A stretch of 64,000 nt of DNA from Platycnemis pennipes (GCA_933228895.1 OW121846.1:8401915-8465914), one strand, 5' to 3'. Positions 32,990 to 46,735 are shown, numbered from the stretch's first letter. Notes: generated from the sequence alone by a model not told the origin. Numbers and translations: made by a program.

Positions 32990-35900
32990 AAAAAATACGT
33001 ACAATACCTTGCCTTAGCCTTTCGTTTAATGCAGGTACCAGACATTTTTAATAATTACTTTTGAGCCTTGTTTTTGCAGTGAGGACGAAAAATGGTACAT
33101 TTCTTAGAGTCGCAGAGGCCAGCGTCACTTTGGAGATTGTCAGACCAATATGAAATGCACAAATGAAAGAAAATTTTGATATAATATGAATCGTACTTTC
33201 GCCATGACATCCTTTAATTTTCAAATATTTACTTAATATTCGTTCAAGTTTTTATAGTCAATTGATGAAACCGGGTATTCTCCATAAGTGTGGAATATTG
33301 GAGGCCTTCATCATTTTAAAATTTCTAATGCGAATCCATTAATGTCACAGCACTTGACCATGCCATGATATTTGAATTTTATATTTTTGGCAAACGAGCT
33401 TGGATTGTGGGCAGAAATGCCAAACAACATATGCGTTGAGCAGAACGAACTTGAGTTAATGGCAGAACTTTAAGTTTTGCCGCTATTTCATCAAACTTTC
33501 TTGGTACGTGGATTATAGTCTACTTTTCGGAGGAGGTTGAGCTTTTCGTCTCAGGCTCTCCCACAGCCAATTCTAAGCACTCATCTCACTTTTACTGTCA
33601 CGAAGATCGCAGCTAAGTAAGCAGATACTCAACAGGTTGGTAAGTCAGTTGAAGAAGGTGGGATTTCAAAATTATGCTTATGTTTGTAGATGATTTTCAC
33701 CGATCGAATAATTTTGAATAAAAGTATACGGAGTTTAAGAAAAAAAATGAATACTCGAAAGTTATCTTACATTCTTTTCGCTCACTGCTCAACTTATGAT
33801 ACTTATCAGCAATAACTTTTTCAAATTAAAAAACAATTCCCTTCTTATTATTTTCAGTGACGGTTTGTGAAATGATGTTGAATCTCTGGCAAATTAGAAG
33901 AATTTGTTACAAATAACTGACTTCTTTCATTGAAGATATCCCCGACTTCTTAATATACTAGTTACCACCTGTGACCCATAGTCCAGCAGGATCCCCAAAT
34001 TGTCATCACCTTGGTCCCAACAGTGCAGGATTAAAGATGCTAACCATACACCCATTTAGCGACAAAATGTGATTATAACAGCATGAACATTTTTTTTAAA
34101 AGTTGTTGTCCACATTAATGATACCAGCCCTACAAGTCTCAGGTAGTCCTAATAGCAAAAGTCAGTGCATAGCCAAAGCCAAAATAGTGAATGGCGTTAG
34201 GAGGCTTAAGGGGCACGGAGCGCCAGAAGGGGTACCTATTATGAAAGGCATACATATATTAGATGGCCTAGGGAGACAATACAAATTATTACCATTACAT
34301 TCTTGAATAACTTCTCTATTACATATTTTGAAGGTGAGTACATGATGTTTCCAAATTTGTAGTAAACATTAGGGAGGCAAGAGATGACAATCTTATATGC
34401 ATTTTTTTCTGCATTAAGCCCTCAATGTAAAATGATGCTACTTCAACAGTAAGAAATTAAAAACTTCTCCATTTGGGAAATATGCAACAAAGTATGCACT
34501 TTGCATCCACCTTCAAACATTCCACACTGTTAGATCATAAATCATTAACGGCAATGCGCCCATCCTTCTCCGCTAAGTGGAGCTAATCGCTCACTTGGGG
34601 AGCATATGGTGAGGCACTGGGTAGCTTTCTTTTGATATATTATACCAGAAGGATCGGTTGCTCACCTGTGTCAGACATTGGTACACATGTTTTTGTAACT
34701 CAATGCAGCGAACATACCAAATTATGATTAATAACAGAGTACACAGTCTACTTTATACACCCAAGATATACAAAAATTTGTGACTCTTCCTGTTGCCCTC
34801 TGTCATCTCCCACATTCATGACCTCAGACTCATATCTGCAAAAGTTCATCAGAGCAGTACGATGGCAGTATATTTCATCCCATATCAAATCAAAGAATTA
34901 TAGAGATTTTAAACTTTAGTGTTCCGCATATATGCAACAAATTTTCATTCAAATATGCACCCCCTGAAGCCACCTATGGACTGAATTATGATCACTCTCT
35001 AAATCTTAACTTGCAGGTGCAAGACTAGTATAAGGCAAAAATCCACTTATAATGAATGGTCTATTGAAAAAGGTACAGGAAATATCAGTATATGAATCAC
35101 CATTAAACGTTAAACTTTGTAACTACCATCGTTAACAGCATGCAAAATAAAAACTGATAATACAAAACATATCCATGCATAACAAATCTGTTGTTAACCT
35201 AGTTACCACATGCTCACCAAAACACCATTCACCTACTTTGATTAGGTTTACATCAACTGCAGCAACTTCTAAATATTTGTTACACGTACATGGCCTGATA
35301 CATTTCAAATCAGATAAAACAAATTTAAAACATTATGAACACTTCTGGAAGTGTTTGATCAACAATCTAAAAGCCTAGACTAAGATGGTGACAAATTGCC
35401 GACCCTTCATGGCTAGAGTAGCAAAATCAAGAAGTATGACAATGCATATTGGCTTTCAATGCTCAGCCAGCTGAATCAAGACATGATACATAAAATAATG
35501 GCTTATGAAATACAGCTCTCTGATAAGACATTGTTGCATTCAATTAGAATCAACAATTATAACAGACATAAAAATCAGATATAAAATAATAACACTAATA
35601 AAAAATAATGATTTATTAAACATAATCGATATAACTAGGTTTCATTTTGACTAGCATGCCAAAATAATAAAAATATTTGTGCCATAATAAAAACACTTCT
35701 AAAATTCATCTATATGCTTTAATGTGTTTGAAAATGCTACTGCAGTAGGCAATACATAAATAATAACAATATTGCTTTGGATAAAAACATAGTAACTACA
35801 CACAATCAGCAAAAACAACAAATAACAGCAACTGAGAATAATCAATAATATACATTTAGAAACCAACAATAGATTAATAAAAAAAATTCCATCATTAATA

Positions 35901-37906
35901 TCATATCAATCACATCTTATCCAATACTGCAGCATTGGCCCTCAATTTCAAAAGACAGTCTCACACACACTGAAATGCTTTTAAATGATCCAATACATAA
36001 ATTAACAATTTGACCAACAGGAAATAAACAAATCATTTCATACAAATCATACCAACTTAAGAGCTCATTATTATTACGTATTGAAGGAAAGATGACAATT
36101 ACAGGAGCAAATGCAAAATAACTCAAATAGCATACCATAATTTCTGTGAGCAGATGAACAGATGACTAGCGGCCAGTAAAAGTTTGCTAGGTAATGAGGT
36201 TTATAGTGATTTTGAGGAATGCTGATGCATAGCTTATTAAATCCCTATTGAGAAATAAGGCGAGCTGATTTGTTGAGTCAGATCAAGCAGGTAAGCTGCT
36301 TTGAGGCCATCAAATTTAAGTGAAAAACTTAAAAATAAATTGAAATTTGTAAGAAATGTACAAATTCAAACACATCGAAATAAACTATGCACCAAGAAAT
36401 TAAAAAAGTCTGACTACAGATGATTACGATAACAATGAGAAACTAGAGGGGGCATTCAAACGTTACGAATTTGGCAGATACTTGAGAACAACAAATGTTC
36501 ATCACCAAACTCATAAATAGCCAGTTGATACAAACAAAAACTACACCACATGGCTTTCCTGCTCATTACATAGACAAAACCCTTGCCTTCGAGTCACGAA
36601 ACAGAAACAACAGGTTGAAAAGTTGAACGTAGAAATATCTTGGAAATGTACACGGCTATACACACTTCACGGAAAGCTATTATTGATTTTGCATCTTTTG
36701 GTAACCACTTTTTCTTTTGAATCTTTGTATTGTACTTCTCAGTGTGTTTGTTAACTTTTCATATTTTTCAACAATAAAGCCTGGAAAGTAATGAATCATT
36801 AAAACATTAAGTCCATATTGGTTATAAGAATACAATGATTGCACAATGTTTCGCACATTCTCAATAATTACTAGAATTCACATATTATCATGAACTAATA
36901 TGGCTTTGGTGTAACAGGAAAAAGCTGCAAAACAATAGTTAAGAGCTACAATGATTTTCTAAAAAATGCTTAAAGAGTGAAATAATTTATGATGAAACAA
37001 ATATTCACTCTAGGAGAGACTGCACAAGGACAAAGTTAAGGGTGCTACAATGCGTGAAATTTAATAGTAATTAAAATTATCAAATTTGTCATTCACTAAT
37101 GCATAAAACTACCCGTTAATCATTTTACAAATGATCTTTTAATGAATATATTTTGGTAAAAAAATTATATATATGTTGCAGCTATTGGCTCATGTAAGAA
37201 GACTCCTTCCTACCAATTCCTTCATCTTCCTACGACGTGAAGGTCTAACTATAAGTCATGGCTTTCAATTTTAAATTCACTATGCTTGCAAAGGACAAGT
37301 TGCCCGCTAACTTATGTGAGACGCATCCAACTCTGGACATGAGTTCTTCTATCTTCCTCAGCAAGACAAGAAACCGAGGGTCATTGGGGGTGTGTTAGTG
37401 GAAGAGAGAATATGGTGCGTTACACAGGTGGAAGCAGGGAAATGGGATGGTACATGATGTCAAGTAAAGAGATGGGCATTAGCATGTAAATGTCATTAAG
37501 AAAGAGACAACTGGCTTGAAACAAAAGCAGATGGGTGGTGTAGGTTGCAATCAATTCAAACACTGTAGAAAACTCCACAGGAACAATTTTTACTGGTTTG
37601 GTAAGTGTTAACAATAGTTGGCAGATTGGCATGCTATTTGTATGAGAAAGACAGACACTAAAGCAAGAAGAGTAGTCACTTCATTGGCTTTTCAAACTGA
37701 TGAGTTTTTAAAGCAATGCACATGCATTCACACACTGAAATTCTGCTATGATGAATGTAACCACTAAAATATTCAGTTGCTATTAGTTTTTCAAACAAAA
37801 AAACCATGTAATCCTCGGTGTAAACAAAAAAACCATGTATTCAACCCGGTGGAAATCCCGAGAAGACTTCACCTGAATTGTTGCTAAGTGCTTTTCATAG
37901 CGTTTA
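32990..37906. other. About 4.9 kb with nothing recognised
   Basis: The longest stretch without a recognisable element. Very A+T-rich (notably 35150-36400), with only short open frames of no recognisable content and no inverted ends that I could match by eye. It may hold old repeats beyond recognition or intronic regulatory DNA; I cannot distinguish these. Confidence 0.5.
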
Positions 37907-37910
37907 TTAA

Positions 37911-38224
37911 CCCTTTCACTGCCAGTGGGCCGATATATCGGCCCTCTATGGTTGTGCGAAAACTGCCAAGGGCCGATATATCGGCCCACCTACATAACAT
38001 ATTCGTAATATTATATTTCCTTCAAATCAGAGACAGCATGAATGATTTTTTTATTCTCATAAAAACTGAAAATGTTGTCAACATTGAGACAAAATGTAAT
38101 TCATATAATAAAATTTAATGTTTCAAATATATGTATATATATAATTCATAATCTAACGATTTTCTTGGAAATGTGCTTTGCAGTTTTCGCACAGTCTACC
38201 TACAAGGGGCTGGCAGTAAAAGGG
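37911..38224. mobile_element. piggyBac-type MITE (314 bp) with GATATATC palindromes
   Basis: Perfect TTAA on both sides (37907-37910, 38225-38228). Ends CCCTTTCACTGCCAG and CTGGCAGTAAAAGGG, inverted with one mismatch in 15. Inside the left end the palindrome GGGCCGATATATCGGCCC occurs twice, near 37927 and 37970. The first 32 bases match the start of the 59320 piggyBac at 26 positions, so that family probably moved it. No coding capacity. Confidence 0.93.
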
Positions 38225-39235
38225 TTAACTCAGGATAAATATAATCTCAGTTTTTGGGTTCAAATCAATTAGCGCATTCCTTAATCCATCTAGTAATTTC
38301 CTTAACACTTCTGACTGCGGTTTTTTAAATGCTAAATCACCCCAAAATGCGAATTTTTGTTCATCATCAATGTCATTCAAATTTGGCCAAATATCTTGCA
38401 AGTATCACGTATTTTTTAGGTGACAATTAATAAATAATTTTCCACTCCTACCAATGTGGTCCCCAGTATCAGAAGACTCGTAGTTATGCAACTCAGCAAC
38501 ACACCGTTTCTGATTTCTCTATTCCATTCACGAACATTTTTTGTCCACCATACATATATTAGGGATTTGTTCTTTTGTAAATTGCTACGAATCTTAAATT
38601 ATGTCAGGTATCATTCAGCGAAAGCCTAATCTCCACTTCTTATCCTACGTTCTTTTTCCACCAAATATTTCTTACCCAAACCATGTTTAGCTCTGGTGCT
38701 GCACCCTTTGCGCATCAGGGACAGGGTTTGCGTTTATAGCTAGCTCTTTGCCACTCATGCATATTTCGAAGGGAGGCCTAACCTGTGGAAAAAGCTGAGT
38801 TGTTTGCCTTTGATAGCCTTTTTCCCTATCTTGCATGCCTTCCCTTGTCACCTTTACCGTTCACTCCTCCGCGCTGTTGTGTGATTCTCCCGACAATTAG
38901 TGATGACTTTCATAATAAAGAGAAATTGTATTATTGTTCATTCATCTGCTGGAAATACACAAAGAAATAGAAAAATATATAATTTTCTGAAATTTATAGG
39001 TATATTTGATGACATTAATGGTTACTAAGAAAACTTTTTGTATTTAAAATCTGTAAACATCCCAGGACATAGGTCTAAGTGAATGAAATAACCATTTAGC
39101 TAATAATGCCAATTAGAATCTTAAAACTACACAATCATTTTTCAATTATCAGTGAAAAAAACTCAAAACCTAATAAAATATAGCCCTACGGCACCAATTT
39201 AAAATTTACTCTAAACCCAATAGATATGATTTAGC

Positions 39236-39910
39236 CTATCCTCCCATGAAACTCCTTGAAGCACTCGTCAAGGCATAGAGGAGGATTTTCCAGGCAATCA
39301 GGACAGTATTCTGCCTACATTTACCATTTTTTGTACAAAGCCAGCAATCTTTTTGTGTTATTTTATAACCTTTGGAAGCCCTAGGGTTGGACTTGGGGAA
39401 ATGAAAAACCAGTGAAAGCATATTTGTTCTGGGAGCCAAGATGTTTTCTTGTTTCTGACCAAAGTTGACGAGTTTGCCAATTACACTCAGTCTAAAACTT
39501 GCTAGATTAAATGCCTCTCCCTTTTGATTGTTTTTATGCAACTGGAAACTGTTCAGCAGCAGAATTTGAACAAATGAGGGCCACTTTTTTATCACAACAA
39601 AAACGAGGTATTCCTCGAGGTAACGTGGTATGACATAAGCTGATCTAACCTATGTACCTATACACCTCCCATGTATTTATTATATTCCATTACTGCTTCA
39701 GGAATTCTCCTTTCGATGTTTCTCCTACTGACACCTTTCGTCAATTCTCCGGTGTATTGTGTACTAACCATAATCACCTCTCGCTAGTCCTTCCATTTTA
39801 GTACACATATCCCGTTGTCACATCCCTTTTCTATCATCTCTCCTTTTTTCAATTTTTTTGGTATTACTTCCACAGGATTTCCTACATCATATGAATTCAA
39901 AACTGAACGG
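39236..39910 (-). pseudogene. piggyBac transposase C-terminal half, decayed
   Basis: Seen on the minus strand: GNPVEVIPKKLKKGEMI, CDNGICVLKWKD, EVIMVSTQYTGEL, RIPEAVMEYNKYMGGV, LDQLMSYH, then VQILLLNSFQLHKNN, ASFRLSVIGKLV, DCWLCTKNGK and, in a shifted frame, YCPDCLENPPLCLDECFKEF. That is the second half of DDE_Tnp_1_7 plus the Cys-rich C-terminal zinc motif of piggyBac enzymes. Frame changes and stops occur at several points; the N-terminal half with the first two Asp residues is missing. No TTAA-bounded ends were found. Confidence 0.85.
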
Positions 39911-40788
39911 AACATTTTGCATTAACACTTAGTGATCACTTATTAACGCCTTTAACAGTTAATGTATCTAACAGTCCACAGTTGGTAGAAAAATATTTTA
40001 TTATATATTTGTCAATATACAACCAGAATTAATTTTTTTTAAATTAACAAGCTAGGGTTGAATGAACTTTTAGAAGACAGGAATGCTATTGTTTTATAAG
40101 AGTTAAAACTCAGTTTTCTATTTACAAATACGTTTTACACTTAGGACTTTTGGTAACACTTTACATGTTAAGGTACTTTCATCCTCTGTCTTATAAGAGT
40201 AAAAAAAATAGGTTTAAGTGTTTTTACTTCTGACAAAGTTACTAATAATTTATATATTGTGTAATTAATAGTAAATAACTAGACATAAGTCATGAGTCTT
40301 ACAAGACAAATATTAATGGTTAATGATAATTGGTACTAGCTTTCACCAGTTATTTTTGTATTCTTATAAGACTGAGCTTTTGGTTTCTCTAATCTTTTTG
40401 TAAGTAAAGAGTGAGCTCGCAGCTGAGCTTAAAGCCACCGAGTGCGTCCACTGTGTTGCGGATGGTGGGTCGACCTCTAGATATAGAGGTTAGCTGCGAG
40501 ATAAGCAAGTTTACTCGTCGAATAACCAGTCGTGGACAAAAAGCGACGGCATTCCGAGGGCGTATTGGTCTATCCTTGGGTAAGGTAGGCCTTAAATAAT
40601 ACAAAACCTGTGAAGATGCCGTGACTTGGCGATGGAGGCCGCCAACAATTACGCTTCCCATCACCCCGAGGAGAGGACAGCAGCTCTTTTTCACATGAGT
40701 GAAGGTGGAGACCACAGTGGTCCGTAAAGCAACACTCATTTCACTACAGGCATGGTAACATTTACTTTAACAGCTGTAGTACTGCGAT

Positions 40789-42060
40789 GTGGAAGACAAG
40801 GGGAAACCACCACATTACTATCCCGAGGAGTCGCAGCTACTCCACTCTTTCCTTCATTATCAAGACGTGATGGCACCCTCTCCAGTAAAATATTCCGGAG
40901 GTAAATTAGTCCCCCATTCGGATCTCCGGGCGGGGACTACGCAAGAGAGTACATCAGTCAAGTGTGATAGTCATTTTAGGGTAGGAACGTGGAACGTGCC
41001 ATCTCTTCCGACCTGCGGAAGACTGGAGAACCTGAAGGTGGAAATGCGGAGAATGGTCGACCATGTATTAGGAATCAGTGAAATGAGATGGCCCGAAGAA
41101 GCAGACTTTTGGAGTGGAAGTTACAGAATTATTCACACCGGATCATTGAATGGTAACGCTGGAGTAGGCATAATGCTCAGGAAGAATGCGGGACTGTGTG
41201 TGAAGAGCTTCCTGAAATACAGCGAAAGGATTATAATGGTTAAAATTGAAACTAAGCCTACAGATACCATTGTGGTGCAAGTTTACATGCCTACGTCAGA
41301 CTATGAAGATGAAGAAGTGGAAGACGTCTACGAAGATATCACTGAAGTAATAAAACAGGTAAGAGGAGAAGAAAACCTAATTATTTTAGGTAACTGGAAC
41401 GCTGTTGTCGGCGAAGGACAAGATGGAAGAATAACTGGTAAATATGGATTGGGAAACCAAAACGAAAGAGGAGAAAGACTGCTGGAGTTCTGCAAACAAC
41501 ATAGGTTAGTGGTTACTAACACATTGTTTAAAAATCACAACCGAAGAAAATACACGTGGAAGATGCCAGGAGACAGAGGAAGATTTCAAATAGACTACAT
41601 TTTAGTGAAGCAGAGTTTCAGAAATCAGGTGAAGGACTGCAAAAGCTACCCGGGTGCAGACATCGACAGTGACAATAATTTAGTGATGATGAAATGCCAT
41701 CTAAAATTCAAGAGATTGAAGAAAACAGTTAAGAACATTTGGCAAGTAGAAAAACTAAAGGAGACTCAACATCAGCTGGAATTTCAGAAAGCAGTAGAAA
41801 ACAACATAGGAGAGGACCTGATTGAGAAACCAGTAGAAGAGCGTTGGGAAAACATTAAATATGGACTACAGAAAGCCGCAAAAGAAGTTCTTGAAAGAAG
41901 AAAAGTTGTTAAGAAGAAGCCATGGATCACGGAAGAAGTCTTAGTGCTGATTGAAGAAAGAAGAAAGTACAAGAATGCGAAAACTGTAGAAGGGCAGCTT
42001 TGCTACAAAAGAATAAGGAACGAAGTAAGTCGCAAAGCCAGGAAAGCTAGAGAAATGTAG
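40789..42060 (+). pseudogene. RTE endonuclease (EEP family) frame
   Basis: A 423-codon open frame from an ATG; the conserved part starts at FRVGTWNVPSL (residue about 66). Motifs: ISEMRW (metal-binding Glu), GNAGVGIMLRKN, VVQVYMPTSDYEDEEVE, ILGNWNAVVG, YGLGNQNERGERLLEFC, NTLFKNHNRRKYTWKMPGD, QIDYILV and SDNNLVMMKCHLKF. The family has GDxNA and SDHxLV at the catalytic positions; here Asp is Asn (GNWNA) and His is Asn (SDNN). Both changes should abolish nicking. It ends at a TAG where RTE proteins normally continue into the RT linker. Confidence 0.9.
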
Positions 42061-43804
42061 ATGAACAATCTGTGCGAAGATGTACAAAACAACGTTACTA
42101 TTGGAAAGGTGGAAGCTGCCTATAGGATAGTGAGGAACCACTTCAAGGAACGGAGCGCAAGATGCAATGCTATAAGGGACAAGAATGGAGAACTTTTGAT
42201 TGAAAATGAAGACAAAGTGAAGAGATGGAAAGAATATCTGGAAGAGTTATACAATGGGAACAATCTCAGCACGAATGTGATTGAAGAGGAAAGCGAAGTC
42301 GAGAAGGATGATATGGAAGCATCAATATTGAGATCGGAATTCGACGCAGCAGTAAGGGACCTTCGGATGAATAAGGCTTCTGGAATTGATGATATACTCG
42401 CAGAACTGATACGGAATGCGGGAGAAAGGAAATGCCCATCTTTATAAAGCCATCTGCGACATGTACTCAACAGGAGAAATACCCAGCGACTTCGAGAATA
42501 ACGTCATCATTCCTATTCCCAAGAAGAAGAGAGCGGAGAAATGCGAAAATTTTAGGACTATAAGCCTGACGACACATGCATCGAAGATACTGACCAGGAT
42601 CATCTACAGAAGAATAGAACGAAAAGCAGAGGAGTTCCTGGATGAAGATCAATTCGGATTCAGGAAAAGTAAGGGTACAAGAGAAGCAATATTGGCCCTT
42701 AGGCTGCTTATAGAGAAGAGAATGGAGAAGAACAAACCAACCTTTATTGCATTTGTGGATTTAGAGAAGGCTTTTGACAATGTGGATTGGAATTCAATGC
42801 TTGATATTCTGAAAGGAATTGGAGTTTCCTACAATGATCGAAGAATTATCCACAGTTTGTATAAAAACCAAGTAGCTGTGATTAAATCTGGACCCAGCTG
42901 TGAAGAAGCAAAAATAAGGAAAGGAGTGAGACAAGGCTGTGCACTGTCTCCCGTAATTTTTAACATTTACATTGAGAGAGCCATCAATGAAGTCAAGGAG
43001 AAGTGTTCTGGAGTGAACATCCACGGAGAAACAATCAGCATGCTACGATTCGCTGATGACATAGCTCTCATAGCAGAGACAGAGAAGGAGCTGAATAAGA
43101 TGCTAAAAACCATGGAATGGACAATGGCCAGTTATCATCTGAAGATCAATAAGAAGAAAACTAAGATATTGGTGTGCAGCAAAAGAGAAGAGGCCAAAAC
43201 CAACGTTAAACTAGGAAAACAGAAACTGGAAGAGGTGAAAGAGTTCTGTTACCTGGGAAGCAGAGTAACCAACGATGGACGAAGCAAGAAAGAATTAGTG
43301 AGTAGAATAGCCCAGGCAAAGAGGGCATTCTCTCAAAAGAAGAAGCTACTAACAGCTGGAAATACAAGCTTGGAAGTAAGGAAGCAATTCATTAAAACGT
43401 ATATCTGGAGCATGTTCCTTTACGGCAGTGAGGCATGGACGATGACAGCAGCGGAGAAGAAAAGGGTGGAAGCATTCGAAATATGATGTTATCGAAGAAT
43501 GATGAAGATAAAATGGATCGACCGAGTGACAAATGAATAAGTCCTAAGAAGAGTGGGAGAAAAGAGAATTCTGCTGAAAACTATTAAAAGAAGACGGGAC
43601 AACCTAATCGGCCATATCTTAAGACATGATGGCCTGATGAAGAATATCGTCGAAGGAAAAGTGAATGGGAAAAATGGAAGAGGCAGGCCTCGTATGAGTT
43701 ACATGGAGCAGGTCGTAAAGGACGTGAAAGAGAAGAACTACATCGGTATGAAGAGGTTGGCCGATAGAAGAATCGAGTGGAGGGCTGCGTCAAACCAATC
43801 CTAG
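42061..43804 (+). pseudogene. RTE reverse transcriptase and C-terminal region
   Basis: First part 42061-42430 reads RIVRNHFKERSARCNAIRDK, ELLIENEDKVKRWKEYLEEL and LRMNKASGIDDILAELI. After a frameshift (about 42425) come SDFENNVIIPIPKKK, FRTISLTTHASKILTRIIYR, DQFGFRKSKGTREAILALRL, FVDLEKAFDNVDW (motif A), RKGVRQGCALSPVIFNIYIE (motif B), MLRFADDIALIAE (catalytic FADD, intact), GLKI-like HLKINKKKTKIL and EFCYLGSRVTND. The C-terminus has IGHILRHDGLMKNIVEGKV and GRPRMSYMEQVVKDVKEKN. Two stops (43484 where Trp is usual, and about 43538) break it. Confidence 0.92.
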
Positions 43805-43839
43805 GATTGTTGACCCTTGATGATGATGAAGTGAAGAGT

Positions 43840-44740
43840 TGAATATTTATGCAAACAAAATATTTCCTGTGCATAATTTTTTTTATTTTAAAAATTTCTA
43901 ATCTGGGCCATTCAGTTTAATAGTAGCCTATCTAAAATTGAGGGAACTGGAAGAACAGTTTTGGGATGCATTTACTAGTACAGGAAATACAGGAAGATTT
44001 TTGTTTTGCCCCTTAATTCATTTTCCAAGTTACTAATGTATTTTTGTTATTATTAAAGTAAACTGTTTTTAGATACTTGAATTTATATTTTGAATTAATA
44101 CAGTTTAACTTTAGTCCACCATGTAGGTTTAGATCATTACTTTTCCTTTTATTGGTCTTCATAAAGATATTTTCTGACATTTCTGTATAAGCTTCTGGAA
44201 AAAAATTGGGGTTTAACTATAAGATGCAACCAGACCTGAGGCCCGAGGGTCAAAAAAAAATACCTGACCCAACCCTAACCTTAAAAATTTGACATGTCCA
44301 CCCCTATTTCACACTAATGGAATAGTTATAGTGATATAAAAATTAGTTTACGAGTAAATGAATCATTTTTTTTATTTATTCCAATATCGAGCCTCATTTT
44401 TACAATAGAACTGTTGATATTTTTGGTTTATTTTCATTAGTTACTCATAAATTTGGCTTCATTGAAGCTTTCACATATACTTATTCCAGATTTTATAATT
44501 TTGCTTCTGCACTGAAAATATAACAATGTTAGGCTATTTGCAAACATCCAGAACATACTTTGTTAAGCATTCCCAATTGATCAAAGTACTGCTTTTTTTC
44601 CTAGTTTTTCACATAGGTCATTTAAAAAAGTCATGATATGTTTGTGATATAAATCTAATTGATGTTAACATTCGTTTAGCAAATAAATTGCTGATTTTTG
44701 TGGATTTTTTATTTCTAATATTTTTTTATCTCTCATGTAG
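43840..44740. other. No gene recognised
   Basis: A+T-rich sequence between the RTE element and the next piggyBac; it probably includes the 5' part of the piggyBac, but no TTAA-CCC end could be picked out. Confidence 0.4.
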
Positions 44741-46060
44741 GGACAAGAGAAATATATCTCAGAAATGTCAACTCTTGGGTTACTCTCCATGGAAAGAGGT
44801 ACGTAAATTTATGGATTTTCCTAAGGTTTCAATATTTTTCCTCTGGTATGCACATAAATATTCCATACAGCCGAGACAAATTTCACATTTTTTTCTTTCA
44901 GAATGGTTCTACTCGTCGGGTGGCTAAAGCAGAAAAGAATGGAAGGAGAAGGTATTACCTTGAAAAGAGTACTCAGAAAAGGAAACTCAAGCGGGAAAAC
45001 CCCACTTTCAGAATAAGGCCCTTATTGACATATTTCAAAAGAAAATGGCCAATATTGTTTCTCTAACACAACGACTATATATAGATGAATCAAGAGTACT
45101 TTGAAGGGGTTGTCTTATCTTCCATATGTACATATGAATGGTAAGTGGCACAGGTATGCTATCAAACTCTACATGCTCACCGAACCATCCAGATTAGTTT
45201 TACGATTTCTTATTTACTCAGGGCCTTCCGATTCTGATGTAGGCAGGCAGGGACATGTCAACAATATTGTATGGAAATTAATGGAAGTAAAGCTGGACAC
45301 TGGACGGTCTCTTTTCATGGATAATTAAATCTTTGGATAATTACTACAACAGTGTTGACTTGGCCCACCACTTGCTTGAGCGACGGACCTATTTTACTGG
45401 AACTCTAAGAGCTACTCGAAAGGGGAATCTACCTCACCTCATACTGAAAAAACTGAAATGAGGGGAGGTAGTGGACATATTCAGCACCAATGGATTCTGC
45501 ATTATGAAGTGGAAGGGTAATGGGGACAATGTGATGATCAGCTCCGAATTCGGAGGTAACTTGGTCGATGAGCGTCATCAGCGAGGGGGTGGTGTCACTT
45601 CCAAACTGGAGGCCATTGCTCGATACAATGAGTTGCATCCATCATTTTGATCAAATGATGTCATATCTGAGCGTAGGACTCTAAAATGGTATAAGAAGCT
45701 TGGTATCCACATACTTCACCTCGTTTTGGTTAATAGTTATTTCCTCTACCGTAAAACCCATCCCAAAACATCTCTCTACGACTTCCACCTCTCCATAATT
45801 AGAACCCTCCTCGGTCCTTCCTACTCTGAACCTTGTTCCTCCTCCAACCTACCCTTCAGGGCCCTTGGATAATCTAGTCAGTTCCCAGAGACTTATGACG
45901 TTGACGAAAGTCGGAAACGTGTCCCTCAACGATGATGCACACATTGCACATCTAGAGGCTTCGGGAAGCACCCCAAGTATTTTCGCCCTGCCTGTGAGGG
46001 ATGCCAACCTCTTTGTTTCAAGCCGTGTTTTGTGGACTTTCATAAAAATATTGAGTGCAT
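44740..46060 (+). pseudogene. piggyBac transposase, decayed, near complete DDE region
   Basis: Seen across frames: NPTFRIRPLLTYFKRKWP, RLYIDESRVL (first Asp), SYLPYVHMNGKWHRYAIKLY, MLTEPSRLVLRFLIYSGPSD, GHVNNIVWKLMEVKL, SLFMDN (second Asp), LAHHLLERRTYFTGTLR, VDIFSTNGFCIMKWK, MISSEFGGNLVDE, TLKWYKKLGIHILHLVLVNS, YFLYRKTHPKTSLYDFHLSI and a decayed Cys-rich end with LFQAVFCGL. Order matches DDE_Tnp_1_7. At least five frame changes or stops. Sequence style differs from the copies at 28 kb and 39 kb, so it is a separate piggyBac lineage. Confidence 0.85.
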
Positions 46061-46735
46061 TTGAAGTGCTTGTTGCCATTCATGTCATTGTATATTTTAC
46101 AAATGAAATTCTGAGGCTTTTTTTGTTAATGGTAGGTTGTGATTTGATATTTTTATGTAACTGAATTCTTTGTTTCTACTCGTCTATATTCTGGCCATTT
46201 TGCGCCTTAATGATATTATGCATATTATATGTATTTAAATTTTTTGTGTAATTTTTATTTCTGTATTGGCTTTATATTACTTATGACATTTTATGCATGT
46301 ATGTACTCCTGGTGTTCATGATTTTCATTATATTTCTTTTCCTAGTGCAATCAATAGTTTAAATTGTAGTATTTAGGCCAAAATCCAGTTCTTGTAATTA
46401 TAATAAGAATAAATGTTAAATTTATACATATTTGGAAGAAAATGACTTATTTACTGCATCTGTTTAATGCATTTTTCTCTTTCAAACATTTAGGTAATTT
46501 ACACTCTTTTGTTTATTTTTTCATTTATATTTCTAAAATACTGTACTGACTGTAATGTCAGTCCTGTACTGACATTAAAATGTTTGAAAATTTATAAATA
46601 GCTGTAAGAAAAGGTTTCAGCGATCAGTTTTAAATCATAAAATGTTTTTATGCTCAAAGCACATCTTGAGTCAGTAGAAAGTAAAAATTTCATATAAGTA
46701 GGTTATATAAAACGTCAGAGGAGCTGAAAATATAC

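Larger units (their letters stand above)
40413..43828 (+). mobile_element. Full-length RTE-type LINE with 11-bp target duplication
   Basis: Direct repeats AAGTAAAGAGT (40402-40412) and AAGTGAAGAGT (43829-43839), 10 of 11. The 5' leader is about 375 bp, then an endonuclease frame, RT and C-terminal part, ending CCTTGATGATGATG, the short TGATG-type tail typical of RTE elements. At 3.4 kb it is close to full length. Few lesions (a stop at 42058, a frameshift near 42425, stops at 43484 and about 43538) suggest it is the youngest large element here. Confidence 0.88.

Noticed and set aside
34103..34306. 67-codon frame in the unassigned 33-38 kb stretch
   Set aside because: No motif, no flanking splice sites in a sensible phase; likely chance.
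42120..42470. 116-codon minus-strand frame
   Set aside because: Antisense shadow of the RTE reverse transcriptase.
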